This document shows positions 19,197 to 29,822 of a stretch of 64,000 nt of DNA, in pieces. Both the position numbers and the translations under genes were made by a program. The notes below the pieces were generated by a model that had not been told where the DNA came from, did not search any database, and saw only the letters and a program-made list of their open reading frames with translations. Within the stretch, counting starts at the first letter, position 1. Each line of letters starts with the position of its first letter. This DNA is from Rhynchopus sp. YZ270_cl-10. Its lineage: Eukaryota; Euglenozoa; Diplonemea; Diplonemida; Diplonemidae. Location: the NCBI GenBank assembly GCA_964035575.1, contig OZ037868.1, positions 1,054,001 through 1,118,000 on the forward strand. Direction: 5' to 3'.

Positions 19197-20211
19197 GTAA
19201 AACAAAAACACATCAAAAGTGTGTAAAAAGAGGAACGAAAAAGCAAAGATAGTGGTACTCATCCGTGCCACTACTGCCAAAATTTTTTAAAGGGGGGGTT
19301 TTTTTTCATAAAAGTTGCTCTCAAAGGTTCAGGACGACTTGACGTCTGTACCTTCCGTAGTACAAAGGCTTCGGCTAACATTGAGTACCCCTAGGTTCCT
19401 CCAACTTACAAAGTACGACAATGAGATACAATACAAAACAAACAGAGTAGCAAAAACAAAAAAAAAACAAAAACAAAACAAAGTTGAAACAAACTTTTCA
19501 TACCCCTAGGTTCCCCAAGCGGGTCCTTAGGTGATTGTCCAAAAAGAAGGGGAAAGTATGTACAGTATTGCCTTGGATATTTGATGTTTTGGGGAGAACG
19601 CCGTTCTTCCGTGCAGATCAATGTTTTAAAAAAAATCTTTTTTGCCATCCCCCCAAGTTTACAGTATTGTTTTCTCTCTAGATGTTTGTGCATGAGGGGT
19701 ACATTCATCTAAGTTTTCTTTGCCCCCCCCTCTCAGCGGGTGTCTGTGTAAACACACATGAAACCTTGCTATTTTTTTGTGTTTTCTTTTTCTTTTTTTG
19801 TTGCCGTTGGTATATGGTGCATGGGGAGAGAAACGCATGTCTTTTGTGGGCCTCCCCTTTCCAGGGGGGTAATGCAAGAATGGTCTCTTCTCTCTCTCTC
19901 TCTCTTTTCTCAAGATTTTCGAGAAAAAAAAAATATTTTTGCCAGATCAACAAAAGAACGCGCACCCCCTTTCCTTTCCTTTTATTCCACACACACGATG
20001 CCACCCAGGTAATATGCCTAATATTACAGCAGCCTCGAACCAGCCATGTGTCCACCTGACTCCACTACATCGTCATGCTTGGGCTTTATCTATCTTTTCC
20101 TCCCCTCTCCATCCAACATCTCAACAGGGGATACACAAACCACACACCCCTTATACACTATACACACATCCCCATTTTTTTTCCTTTTTATTACTCCTTT
20201 GCTTTTTATTG
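19197..20211. other. Spacer and probable 5' leader
   Basis: A-rich pieces at 19381-19545 contain two copies of a CCCCTAGGTTCC / CTTAGGTGATTGTCC repeat also seen near 25945, 29885 and 32045. A family B-type hairpin unit at 19682-19737 (AG, then ATGTTTGTGCATGAGGGG, ending CCTCTCAG) precedes the RING gene. No gene was seen. Confidence 0.5.
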
Positions 20212-21594
20212 ATGCTCGCGGGGAGGAGAGGGAACGGTGCGGAGGCGCAGACGTGGCATACGAATGGGAGGGGGTATCATCAACGTAGCGCACCTAATAG
20301 ACAGAATACAGGGCAGGAGACAGCACCGCCACCACCACCACGCCAGAAGCATTCGACGAACACTGCGAAACGGCGGCAATGCAAGCATTGGAAGCAACAG
20401 GGGTCTTGCCGTTATGGTAGTGATTGTTGGTTTGAACACCCTCCACCTGCGCATCAGACAAATTTGATACATCCTCCCCACCCTGCGCATCCTGCACACC
20501 CGACACACCCACCCCAGATGCAACCGCAACATCAATCACAACCGATGCAATCTCATACACCCACCCCAGGGCACAATCATCATCCAGAGATCGAACACCC
20601 CCCGATTCCGACAAGGCAGGGGTGGGGGCAAGGTGTAGCGCCAAATGAACAGCATTGGGGTAATAGCCAGCCGCCGCCGCCTCGTTGTCCATATTTGCAG
20701 CATTGTCGGAATGGTGGTGAGACGCAGGGTGCGGCGCCGCAGGAGTATTGGCGTGGGGGTGGTGGGGGTGGTGGTGGTGGTGGGTATGAATATGGAGGAC
20801 ATCATCCGCAGGTTGCTGTACCGCCGCCACCGCCACCGCCACCACCTTGCCCGGTGTTGTATTATTGCAGTCATGGCAGTGCGCATGGTGGTCATCCGCA
20901 TCAGAGTCTGCCTCCACCACCGCCAATGTTAACGCCACTCACCATGCCAACGGTGGTGACTGGAGTTCCGATGCACCAGCCAGAGTACTACCCACCGCCT
21001 CGCTGGGAGCCGCCGCAGCAGGCACCGTTCTCCCCGCTGGAGAGCACGGTGTTCCCGCAGGAGCGTATGCTGTCGGAGAGGGATTGGACTGCGGATGACT
21101 TTGATTCCGATGCGGAGTGGGAGGACAGCCTGGCGTCGAGCGATGGTGGTGATGTGGGCTTGGTGCGTATAGGGCAGCTCCAGCGCGAAGGGGGCGGCTG
21201 GTTTGCTGTCCACGTCATCCCCGACTCATTGTTCACGGACGAAGGGGAGGTCACCACCAACTACGAAACGCTGCTCTCCCTCGACAACAACAAAGTAGAG
21301 GTGGGGATCAGCCGCGACTACATGGAAGAGAATTTAACCAAAACGTGTCCAACCCATCCTTCCCTTCGCGGAGAGATTTGCGTTGTCTGTCGAGGAACCT
21401 ATGGTGAGGACGAAGATGACGACGATGAGGATGAGGATGATGAGGACCAATTACGGCATACTGAAGTGGTAGCACTCCCCTGTGGGCACCGTTATCACTT
21501 CGGATGTGTGGCAGAATGGCTCACAAAGCGGACACGATGCCCAGTCTGCAACTGGGATTCTTGGAAGAGTGAGGCCAAAACCATCAGGAGATAG
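20212..21594 (+). CDS. CCCH zinc-finger / RING-H2 protein, putative E3 ubiquitin ligase
   Basis: About 460 residues from the ATG at 20212. The frame stays open upstream to 19939, but that part is pyrimidine-rich leader-like sequence, so the exact start is uncertain. Near residue 56 there is a perfect C-x8-C-x5-C-x3-H zinc finger (QCKHWKQQGSC...CWFEH), the RNA-binding CCCH type. The middle is low complexity (H, P, Q, G runs). Near residues 389-446 there is a RING-H2: C-x2-C (ICVVC), an acidic insert, then C-x-H-x2-H-x2-C (PCGHRYHFGC) and CPVC. RING-H2 domains recruit E2 enzymes. The combination suggests a ligase targeted to RNA or RNPs, as in RNF113/makorin-like proteins, but the order and spacing match neither family exactly. 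Confidence 0.82.
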   Translation: MLAGRRGNGAEAQTWHTNGRGYHQRSAPNRQNTGQETAPPPPPRQKHSTNTAKRRQCKHWKQQGSCRYGSDCWFEHPPPAHQTNLIHPPHPAHPAHPTHPPQMQPQHQSQPMQSHTPTPGHNHHPEIEHPPIPTRQGWGQGVAPNEQHWGNSQPPPPRCPYLQHCRNGGETQGAAPQEYWRGGGGGGGGGGYEYGGHHPQVAVPPPPPPPPPCPVLYYCSHGSAHGGHPHQSLPPPPPMLTPLTMPTVVTGVPMHQPEYYPPPRWEPPQQAPFSPLESTVFPQERMLSERDWTADDFDSDAEWEDSLASSDGGDVGLVRIGQLQREGGGWFAVHVIPDSLFTDEGEVTTNYETLLSLDNNKVEVGISRDYMEENLTKTCPTHPSLRGEICVVCRGTYGEDEDDDDEDEDDEDQLRHTEVVALPCGHRYHFGCVAEWLTKRTRCPVCNWDSWKSEAKTIRR

Positions 21595-23370
21595 AGGGGA
21601 GGTACAGTATCTTGTTCCCGCAAAAAAAAAAGTGTGTTTTTTTTTTTTGTCGTGGATGAACAGGAATGAAAGGGAGGGAGTAAAATGAGACAGAGAGAGC
21701 AGACTTTTTTTGAGGTGCGGTTTTGAAAAAAAAAAGCCTTTTCTCCTTTGTTCCAACTTTCAACCTTTTTTTTTGTGATAAACTTTAAATACAGATTCAA
21801 TTTGCGAAGAAGGGGGGGGGAAGGGAGGGAGGGAGGGAGGGGGGATAACCAATGTGTAATATTCGTACCATTTTAGCCATAGATAGCTGTATGTAGTAGA
21901 CACGGGGGCAACCGCTGTGCTACAAGGAGCGAGGGGCGGGGGGGGGAGGGAAAGGGGGTCTGTACAAAAAGGAAAAGGCTGTCCGAACGGGCGGCTGCAC
22001 TACATGAACAGATTGGGGGGTATGGGGGGGATGTTGCAACAGAAGAAGTAGTCGAGGTCATCCTTGGCATGAAAGTGGAGATTGCACAAAAAACTGTGGC
22101 AACACAACCGAGGCAACTACACTACTCCAACAATTTTATCAAAAAAAAAAAAAGCTCCGACTTTGACAGTCGCCAACTGATTTTGATTACTCGACTAGGA
22201 AAGGGGAAGATTATTTTTTGTTGAACGCAGCCATAAAAAAGACAAACAAAATAGGAGAGGTCATCCTTGGCTAAAACTTTTCCCTTTTTTTTTTTTGGAA
22301 GCGAACAACAAACAACCTTAATTTTTCCTCTTCCTGTTTTTAGCCTTTTGAGCAACAAGCAAAGAGTAACGAGTCTCTCGAGCATTTTTTGAGGTGCCTT
22401 TGCGCATCCAGAGGGTGTTTGCACGATCAACTTCACTTTTTTTTTTCCCCCCTCCCCGCCTGTTGCTGACCACTTTGTGTCTATAACCTGCAATACACTT
22501 GTTCTATCTTTTGTTTTTCTCAGCTCATATTGTGGACGATTTGAAAGGGTCACAAGCAATACAACTGGCCGCAAGGAATTATCAGAAAGAAGAGCGTACA
22601 TCGATGTTATAGCAAATGCCATAACGTTATAACATTATTTTGTTGTAATGCCGGATGTATGAAAACAAAAAGGTGTTGCTTGCATTTGGCACAGACTCCA
22701 ACAAATATACCACAACAGGATTTTCATTTTCATTTTTTTGTGATATTTTTTCATTTTCATTTTATTTTTGCTGAAAGATACGAGAGAAGCATTTTCAGTG
22801 ATGTCTGGCCTGCCCAGGCTGCCCGGGCACTACCTAATTTATCCTGAGAATTTTTTTTTTTTTGAAAAAAGTAGTACCCGGCACTACCTGGGATACTACC
22901 GAGGTGCGCGTTGCTACCTCCCCCGCTCGGGTGCTTTCTTTTCTCTGAATTGAATGAGAAGTTAGCCAAGAGGGCTTCAGACCCTTGCCAGGGGTCGAGA
23001 GGCCTGCCTTGCTTTCCTATTATGTGAACCGCATACCCGTGACACTGCACCTCTCCACCGTCACCTTTTGAGGTGCGACTCATCGCAAAGGAATCTGTAG
23101 TGCACACAACCGTGGCCACAACCCTGTGGTTATGTTTCATCGCCCCACCCCCTATTTTTTTCTCTTTTTTTTTATTTTTTTCAAAAAAATTGTTTTGTCA
23201 CTCAGAGAACCATGCCTTCTTCCGCATTCTTAAAGGTGACTAAGTATGAGAGCTTAGAGAGGCTAAGGGTCACCTTACAAACCTTCAAAGCAAAAATATT
23301 TTGTCATCAGGAAGGATCGCGACTGTGCCACGAATCATAAACACCGACCTGAAGGGTTTTTATTGGTTAG
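21595..23370. other. Gene-free repeat spacer
   Basis: G-rich purine tract at 21808-21842; family E copy at 22074-22152; a 45-bp repeat at 22346-22390 (CAACAAGCAAAGAGTAACG then AGTCTCTCGAGCATTTTT) that is nearly identical at 45488-45532; inverted pieces CCCGGGCACTACCT/GTAGTACCCGGC near 22830-22890; and a family A unit at 23236-23286. No coding signal. Confidence 0.5.
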
Positions 23371-24291
23371 GGTAGTGTAACTTTTTCGGTCTGTTACCGT
23401 TATTTTGGTGTTCGAAAAATCCGGCGGGCGGCGGAGAAAAAAAGTTATGAAGAAAAAAAAGTTTTACCAGGGGGAAAAAAGTTATGAAGAGATTTTCTTA
23501 CATTTTTCCAGAGTTTCCTTCACAGTAAAATCCTTATTTTCGTGACGTGTAGCTTGTTTTCTGTTGCGTGTAGCATTTTGTGTCTTCTCATAATCATGTT
23601 GCCTGGGTACCTAGGTTCCTGGACACCGGGTGTCTAGGTACCAGAAAGTTATAGGTACTACAGTGTACAGTGTACAGTGTACAGTGTACAGTGTACAGTG
23701 TACAGTGTACAGTGTACAGTGTACAGTGTACAGTGTACAGTGTACAGTGTACAGTGTACAGTGTACAGTGTACAGTGTACAGTGTACAGTGTACAGTGTA
23801 CAGTGTACAGTGTACAGTGTACAGTGTACAGTGTACAGTGTACAGTGTACAGTGTACAGTGTACAGTGTACAGTGTACAGTGTACAGTGTACAGTGTACA
23901 GTGTACAGTGTACAGTGTACAGTGTACAGTGTACAGTGTACAGTGTACAGTGTACAGTGTACAGTGTACAGTGTACAGTGTACAGTGTACAGTGTACAGT
24001 GTACAGTGTACAGTGTACAGTGTACAGTGTACAGTGTACAGTGTACAGTGTACAGTGTACAAGAAAACACTCGTGAAGGAAAACGACTTTTCTCTCGAGA
24101 AAAAATTGCTTACTCACCAAGTGATCGTGAGGTGCCATAGGTCTGGGCCCTGTACAGCCCCACCCACATCTTTCCTATATAACCTCTTCATAACTTTTTT
24201 CCCTAGGTACTTTCTACATAACTTTTTTTTTTTGGTTTTCAAAAAATCCGGCGGGCGGTAACGGTAACAGGCTGAAAAAGTTACACTACCC
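23371..24291. mobile_element. PIF/Harbinger-like MITE with 3-bp TTA duplication, carrying a satellite
   Basis: The left end is GGGTAGTGTAACTTTTTCGG and the right end, read inverted, is GGGTAGTGTAACTTTTTCAG. Similarity continues into TCTGTTACCGTTA and AAAAAAGTTATGAAGA blocks for ~140 bp on each side. It is flanked by TTA at 23368-23370 and 24292-24294. TSD TTA with GGG-starting ends fits PIF/Harbinger (Tourist-like) elements. A 14-bp AATCCGGCGGGCGG block lies in the same orientation in both arms, so one arm has an internal inversion. There is no transposase; the centre is the 7-bp array. Confidence 0.75.
23659..24061. repeat. Tandem array, 7-bp unit TACAGTG, about 57 copies
   Basis: 403 bp of TACAGTG with no variant unit that I could see. 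It lies entirely inside the TIR element at 23371-24291. It is open in several frames only because 7 bp shifts frame through a short stop-free cycle; not coding. Confidence 0.97.
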
Positions 24292-24669
24292 TTATGGTTT
24301 TTTTGGTGCACAAAAATTAGGTAATGTAACAGAAGAAGAAAAAGCTTTGGCTGGCATTTGAGAGGGTGGAACGTTGCGCAGTTGGTGTACGTGTGCTAGT
24401 CGATGTGATGTAGGAATCGAGCTTTGCAGAAAAGGGAAAATGTTGCTCTCCTATTCCAAAAAAGAAAAAGAAAAAGAAAAACCACCTGATCAAAACGGGG
24501 GGAAAAAAGCAAAACAAAAACAAAACCAACGGAAACTAGGTAAATTAATGAAGTGCATCCTCGAGTGCCTGCACTAATACAACCAAGTTTTCAAAAAAAA
24601 AAACAAACAAAAAAAAAAACAACAAGAAACAAATACACAAACAAACAACAACCAAACAAACAAAAACTT

Positions 24670-24875
24670 GGGGCAACAGTATCGGAGTGTACCATTGATA
24701 AGCAATGTTATTTCAATGATGATACAAAAGGTGAGTGACGACACCTCCCCTTATAGCCAGTTGCATGCACGTTTAGGAAGGCAACTTCCTCTTTAGCCCA
24801 CCGACTCCATTTTCTTGGAGCTTCCAGGACCGTACATGCTCCGTTCCCTAAAAAGGAATGGTAAAAAAGTTTTCA
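24670..24875 (+). repeat. ~205-nt structured element, copy 1
   Basis: GGGGCAACAGTATCGGAGTG ... to GGTAAAAAAGTTTTC. It follows a family F copy and its A-rich tail (24553-24668). The predicted fold has an outer stem GCATGCACG / CGTaCATGC and inner hairpins GGAAG/CTTCC, CTCCA/TGGAG and CCTT..AAGG-like CATTCC. Copies 2 and 3 lie at 27793-27997 and 30506-30711, at ~95% identity. Confidence 0.75.
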
Positions 24876-26093
24876 CAAAAACACACACACTCAGGTGTAT
24901 TAACGTGTAAGGTTGGGGGTTCACTGCACGTTCGTCGTGGTTTGGAAATTTCAAAAAAAAAAAAAAAAACATACACACCTGGGCAGTGCAGACTGCTTGC
25001 GTGGCTGCTGCACTATCCAACGATTATCCTTTTTTTTAAAAAAAAAACTATCTTTTGAGACAAGGCAAGGCGACAACTGCAGTGTGTTCTCCCCCAATAT
25101 TTATTTCCAAAAATTTTCTCCAAAAAAAAAGTAAAAACAACAGCAAAAAAAAGTGGAATGTGCGTGGCTACACTCTCACAAACAATTTATCCAGGGACCA
25201 GGTTCAGGAGTAATAATAGTGGAGCTCATCCTCGGGTGTCTACACTAATACAATCAAATTTTCAAAAAAAAAGGTGATCCTATCTAAACCCCTGAATAAG
25301 AAAATATTCAAAAAAAAAAAAAAAAAAACAAAAAGCAAAAACAAAAACAAAAAAAAAAAAATACAAGACAACTACACTTATCACAAAACAAGACTATTAC
25401 TTCAAAAAAAAAAAGGGGGGTAAAGTGGAGCTTGCACAACTGTGGCAACACAACCGAGGCAACGACACTACTCCAACAATTTCAGCCCCGCCGCTATCGT
25501 ATAATTGTTATATCTGTTGCGGCGCAACAGAGGGGGAAATACCGGGGTTACCCTGAAAGGATATTTTTTCAAAATTTAAGTGGCGAAAAAAATATTCATT
25601 TTTCCGAAGTGACGCCACGATCCAGCATACGTCCGGAAGTGCAAATCAGGTGATTTTCACAGGATTTCTGCGAGGGCTAAGTAAAACCATTTTGCCTGCG
25701 GCGCCGCTTTTCATTTATTTTTTTTGCTCTGCAAAAAAAATAGTCCCCCTATGTGTACCGTTTTACCCATGACACAACTGGGCACAACTAGCACCCTACT
25801 CACCTGAGCTGTGCCTATATTAGGCACAATTTCAGCACAAATACACACAAATACACACAACTAACCACAATTACAGCGGCCCAAAACAGTACACTATGTC
25901 TTAGGGAATCCCCTTACATTTTACAGACAAAAAAATCAGTTTGAGTCCCTATTAGAGTGGGTTCTTAGGCGATTGCCAACAAATAACCGCAACAAAACTC
26001 GAAAAAAACCAGATGGCGACGGGGCTGAACAATTTATCAAACAAAAAAAAAAAAAACAAAAAAAACTTAGTGGAGCACACTCTGGCTACACTA

Positions 26094-26611
26094 CTGGGGG
26101 GGGGGCTAATAAAGTATACGGGGGTAATAAAGTATACGGTGCGGAAACCCATTTTGAGCGTGTAAATCTGTGAAATAAAGTATACGGTTTTTGTGTACAT
26201 TTTTCTTACTAAAAAAAATTTTCAGCAAGTTTTGCACAAAAAATCGAAAAAAAATTTTTTTGATTTCGGTGGTCCGGATTCTGTGCGTGTTGTGATGGGG
26301 TCACTTTGCGCTGAGAAACGAGTATTTTTGACCTAAAACGCGTGTATCAGTTTTTACACGATTGGTGCTGATGGGGTTCAGATTTGTGAAAATTTAAGTC
26401 ACCAAAAAATTGTTCATTTTTCCACATTGACCCCACCACTGGCTGGGATTGGCCCAAAAATGCCAATGGTGGTGTTTTCGCGAGGTTTCGGCCACTAGAA
26501 ACCCCAAAATAACAGTGATTTTTTTTTTTTTTCCCTTTTTCGTTTTTTGGCCATTTAAGCAGTAATTCCCGCCGAATAAAGTATACGTATACTTTAATAG
26601 CTCCCCCCCAG
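26094..26611. mobile_element. Tc1/mariner-like MITE with TA duplication
   Basis: The left end is CTGGGGGGGGGGCTAATAAA then GTATACG, and the right end is the inverse (CGTATACTTTAATAGC then TCCCCCCCAG). It is flanked by TA (26092-26093 and 26612-26613) and inserted inside a family F repeat, whose halves are 26070-26093 and 26612-26635. The AATAAAGTATACG end motif is repeated three times on the left. The interior holds the shared module (AAATTTAAGTCACC, TTGACCCCACCAC, GGGATTGG). There is no transposase. Confidence 0.72.
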
Positions 26612-27792
26612 TAATCCAACCAAGTTTTCAAAAAGCAAAAAGGAGACATGGGATATGGTGATACCACAGAGGTAGGGGTCGGGAAAAACACAGTTTTCAC
26701 ACTCACGCGCACTTTCTTTTCCGAGAACAACGCAACTGCAATTCCCTTTCCCTCATCCCTTTCCCCCTCCCTTCGAGATTATTGATTTACAGCAGTCTCC
26801 CCATCCCCTCCCCATTGCAGAGTGGAAAAAAAGGGGTGAAAAGGGTATTCCTGATCTCTTGCATCACCCAAACAAAAACTGATCCCAGGGCACCACACAG
26901 TTGGGGGTTGTGGTTGTGTTGGGTGCAACGAATATTGCACTCATTGCAATTTACCTCCTTTTTTAGGTACACTGTCATGAGAGGACTTTGTGTTTTTCAA
27001 GTCAAAAAAAAAAAAAACTTTTTTGTTTTGAGGTGGCTAAGCGTGTGAGGCTTGAGTTCATCTTACCAACTTTTTTGAAGGTTACTTTCCCCATGTTTCA
27101 TGATGAATAAAAGCCGATTTTTTTAAAATCATGATTGATTGTTTGTTGAAATCATGATTGCAACAAACTCCCGTTGATATTGGGACAGGAACTTCACTCT
27201 TACCTACCGAGAGAGCCTGTCACTATTAGAGGTCAGACCAGAGTTTCCTAATGTGTAATATCTGCCACACTCTTTATGGATGAGGTGTGCCGTTCTGCAT
27301 GTATCCTAGCCTTTTAAAGGGCGCCAATGTGTACATAGTACATAACCCCCGTCTGTTGTTTCGGTGCCCAAAAACGCGAAAACCATCATTTTTTTTGAAT
27401 TCTATTTCCTTTGATGATTTTTTTTTTGTCCAGGTATCAAGCGTACTGGGCGATTTTGTTAATAGTATAAGAAATGAACAAGGGGGAAAAAGAAGAAAAA
27501 AAAAGAAAATCGCCACGTGGCAGCACATCTCTCGAGGTGTCTTAATATCGAGGACACTAATACAACTAGCTTTTTCAAAAAAAAGAGGAAATAAAAACTG
27601 GATGAGACGTGCCGATCTATGAGTAGTTCCTGGCCCCCCTATTTTTGGGTGTTTTTTTTTTTTAAAGTACAACAAAGCTAATCAAGAGGCAGCACCAGTG
27701 GCGTGTCTACCAAAAAAAAACTACCGTGTAGTCAGCGTCACGCCTACCTCGGTAGGTTACAGTGAAAACAAAACAAAAAAAAATTTGCAACT

Positions 27793-27997
27793 GGGGCAAC
27801 AATATCGGAGTGTACCATTGATAAGCAATGTTATTGCAATGATGATACAAAAGGTGAGTGACGACACCTCCCCTTTTGCCAGTTGCATGCACGTTTAGGA
27901 AGGCAACTTCCTCTTTAGCCCACCGACTCCATTTTCTTGGAGCTTCCAGGACCGTGCATGCTCCGTTCCCTAAAAAGGAATGGTAAAAAAGTTTTCA
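27793..27997 (+). repeat. ~205-nt structured element, copy 2
   Basis: Nearly identical to copy 1. The outer stem is perfect here: GCATGCACG with CGTGCATGC. It ends AAGTTTTC then poly-A and is followed at once by a family E unit (28016). Confidence 0.75.
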
Positions 27998-28406
27998 AAA
28001 AAAAAAAAAAAGAAAGTGGAGATTGCACAAACTGTGGCAACACAACCGAGGCAACTACACTACTCCAACAATTTTATCAAAAAAAAGTACAGAACCCATC
28101 TCTATGGTAGGTTCTTTTGTTACAAAACGCTTCTTTGGTACAACGCAAAAGAAACAGGAAGTAGTGGAGCACATCCTCGGGTGCCTACACTACTACCGAG
28201 TTTTTAAGACATACAACCGCACCGCAACAGATGGTGTATACCCTTTTATTATCCCTAACTAGCGCCGCGTTCTTTGCAAACCTTAGGATGGTGGATACCC
28301 GCTAGAGTTGAAAGGCCGATACGTTTTGTCGATGCGGGTCACGCACCTCTGTCTCAATTATAAAAACAGAGAGATATAGTGGAGCACACTCTAGGGTGGC
28401 TACACT

Positions 28407-28627
28407 CTAGGCATAGTGTGCAGACGAACAAAATGTTCGTCGATGTTCGTCGTGGGGGGGAAAAAAAAAATTGTTCGTCGATGTTCGTCGTTGTTCGTCG
28501 TGGGTTGCCCTTGTGGCAGGGACCTGTTCGTCGATGTTCGTCGATGTTCGTCGACGAACATCGACGAACAAAACCGACGAACATTTTGTTCGTCGACGAA
28601 CCAAAAATGTTCGTCTGCACACTATGT
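28407..28627. mobile_element. Foldback element built of TTCGTCG units, flanked by a 16-bp direct repeat
   Basis: The ends are inverted: GCATAGTGTGCAGACGAAC on the left and GTTCGTCTGCACACTATGT on the right. Inside, GTTCGTCGAT units run one way and then invert. The same 16 bp, CTAGGGTGGCTACACT, lies on both sides (28391-28406 and 28628-28643), so it split a family F repeat. A 16-bp duplication is long for a DNA transposon; a slippage or gene-conversion origin is possible. Confidence 0.65.
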
Positions 28628-28667
28628 CTAGGGTGGCTACACTAATACACCCAAGTTTTTAAAAAAA

Positions 28668-28671
<4 letters not shown>

Positions 28672-28700
<29 letters not shown>
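28672..28700. repeat. (GA)n microsatellite
   Basis: About 14 GA units; no further content. Confidence 0.9.
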
Positions 28701-28702
<2 letters not shown>

Positions 28703-29017
28703 CTCGTCGCGTGCAAAACGAAGGGCCTATCAGCGCTTTCTTTCGAGAGCTCACCACCCTCACCTCCCCGTATGTTTCTGTTTATATTTGTGTGGGAAAA
28801 AATGTGGAATGATGTGGGTGGAGTGCATACGTCTTTCAAGTTTATTGAAGATGTGTTATGTGTCAGGGGGGTCTGTTCCTCTGCTTTGGAGATGTGTGCA
28901 GGAGAGGTGCGTTCTCTTTTTTTTCAAGTTTTTGTTTATTTTTGTGTACTGTGTAATACCTTGCTGTCGAAAAAACAAAAAAAAAACAACGCAAAACAAA
29001 AATAAGGGAGATAATTT

Positions 29018-29822
29018 ATGACCATGACCATGACCATGACCATGACCATGACCATGACCATGACCATGACCATGACCATGACCATGACCATGACCATGAC
29101 CATGACCATGACCATGACCATGACCATGACCATGACCATGACCATGACCATGACCATGACCATGACCATGACCATGACCATGACCATGACCATGACCATG
29201 ACCATGACCATGACCATGACCATGACCATGACCATGACCATGACCATGACCATGACCATGACCATGACCATGACCATGACCATGACCATGACCATGACCA
29301 TGACCATGACCATGACCATGACCATGACCATGACCATGACCATGACCATGACCATGACCATGACCATGACCATGACCATGACCATGACCATGACCATGAC
29401 CATGACCATGACCATGACCATGACCATGACCATGACCATGACCATGACCATGACCATGACCATGACCATGACCATGACCATGACCATGACCATGACCATG
29501 ACCATGACCATGACCATGACCATGACCATGACCATGACCATGACCATGACCATGACCATGACCATGACCATGACCATGACCATGACCATGACCATGACCA
29601 TGACCATGACCATGACCATGACCATGACCATGACCATGACCATGACCATGACCATGACCATGACCATGACCATGACCATGACCATGACCATGACCATGAC
29701 CATGACCATGACCATGACCATGACCATGACCATGACCATGACCATGACCATGACCATGACCATGACCATGACCATGACCATGACCATGACCATGACCATG
29801 ACCATGACCATGACCATGACCC
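29018..29822. repeat. Tandem array, 6-bp unit ATGACC, about 134 copies
   Basis: 805 bp of perfect ATGACC. Because the unit is 6 bp, both strands show long open frames (Met-Thr and Val-Met dipeptides). The flanks have no gene signals, so this is a satellite and not a coding exon. Confidence 0.97.

Larger units (their letters stand above)
24292..28377. other. Gene-free field of nested small repeats
   Basis: Four kilobases of A-rich sequence built from family E and F retroposon-like units, two of the three ~205-nt structured elements and a Tc1-like MITE. A family B unit lies at 26966-27005, a family A unit at 27031-27075, and a block at ~25573-25760 has the shared TIR-element module. A CGCCTGCGGCGC-type hairpin lies at 25696. 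No coding or tRNA signal. Confidence 0.6.

Noticed and set aside
19939-20211. N-terminal extension of the CCCH/RING protein
   Set aside because: Composition is that of a pyrimidine-rich leader (His/Pro/Phe/Leu runs); treated as 5' leader, though an upstream start cannot be excluded.
22122-22622. 166-codon minus-strand ORF
   Set aside because: It spans A/T runs and two dispersed repeats (family E and the CTCGAG repeat), with no domain or consistent codon use.
23659-24061. CRISPR array
   Set aside because: The units are contiguous 7-mers with no spacers, and the genome is clearly eukaryotic.
23594-24261. Several overlapping ~150-190-codon ORFs in the TACAGTG array
   Set aside because: They arise from the 7-bp period in all frames of both strands; satellite, not protein.
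24670-24875. U4 or another spliceosomal snRNA gene
   Set aside because: Short matches (CAGTATCG, GTGACGAC) are suggestive but the order and hairpins do not fit U4, and it is present three times with an A-rich retroposon-like tail.
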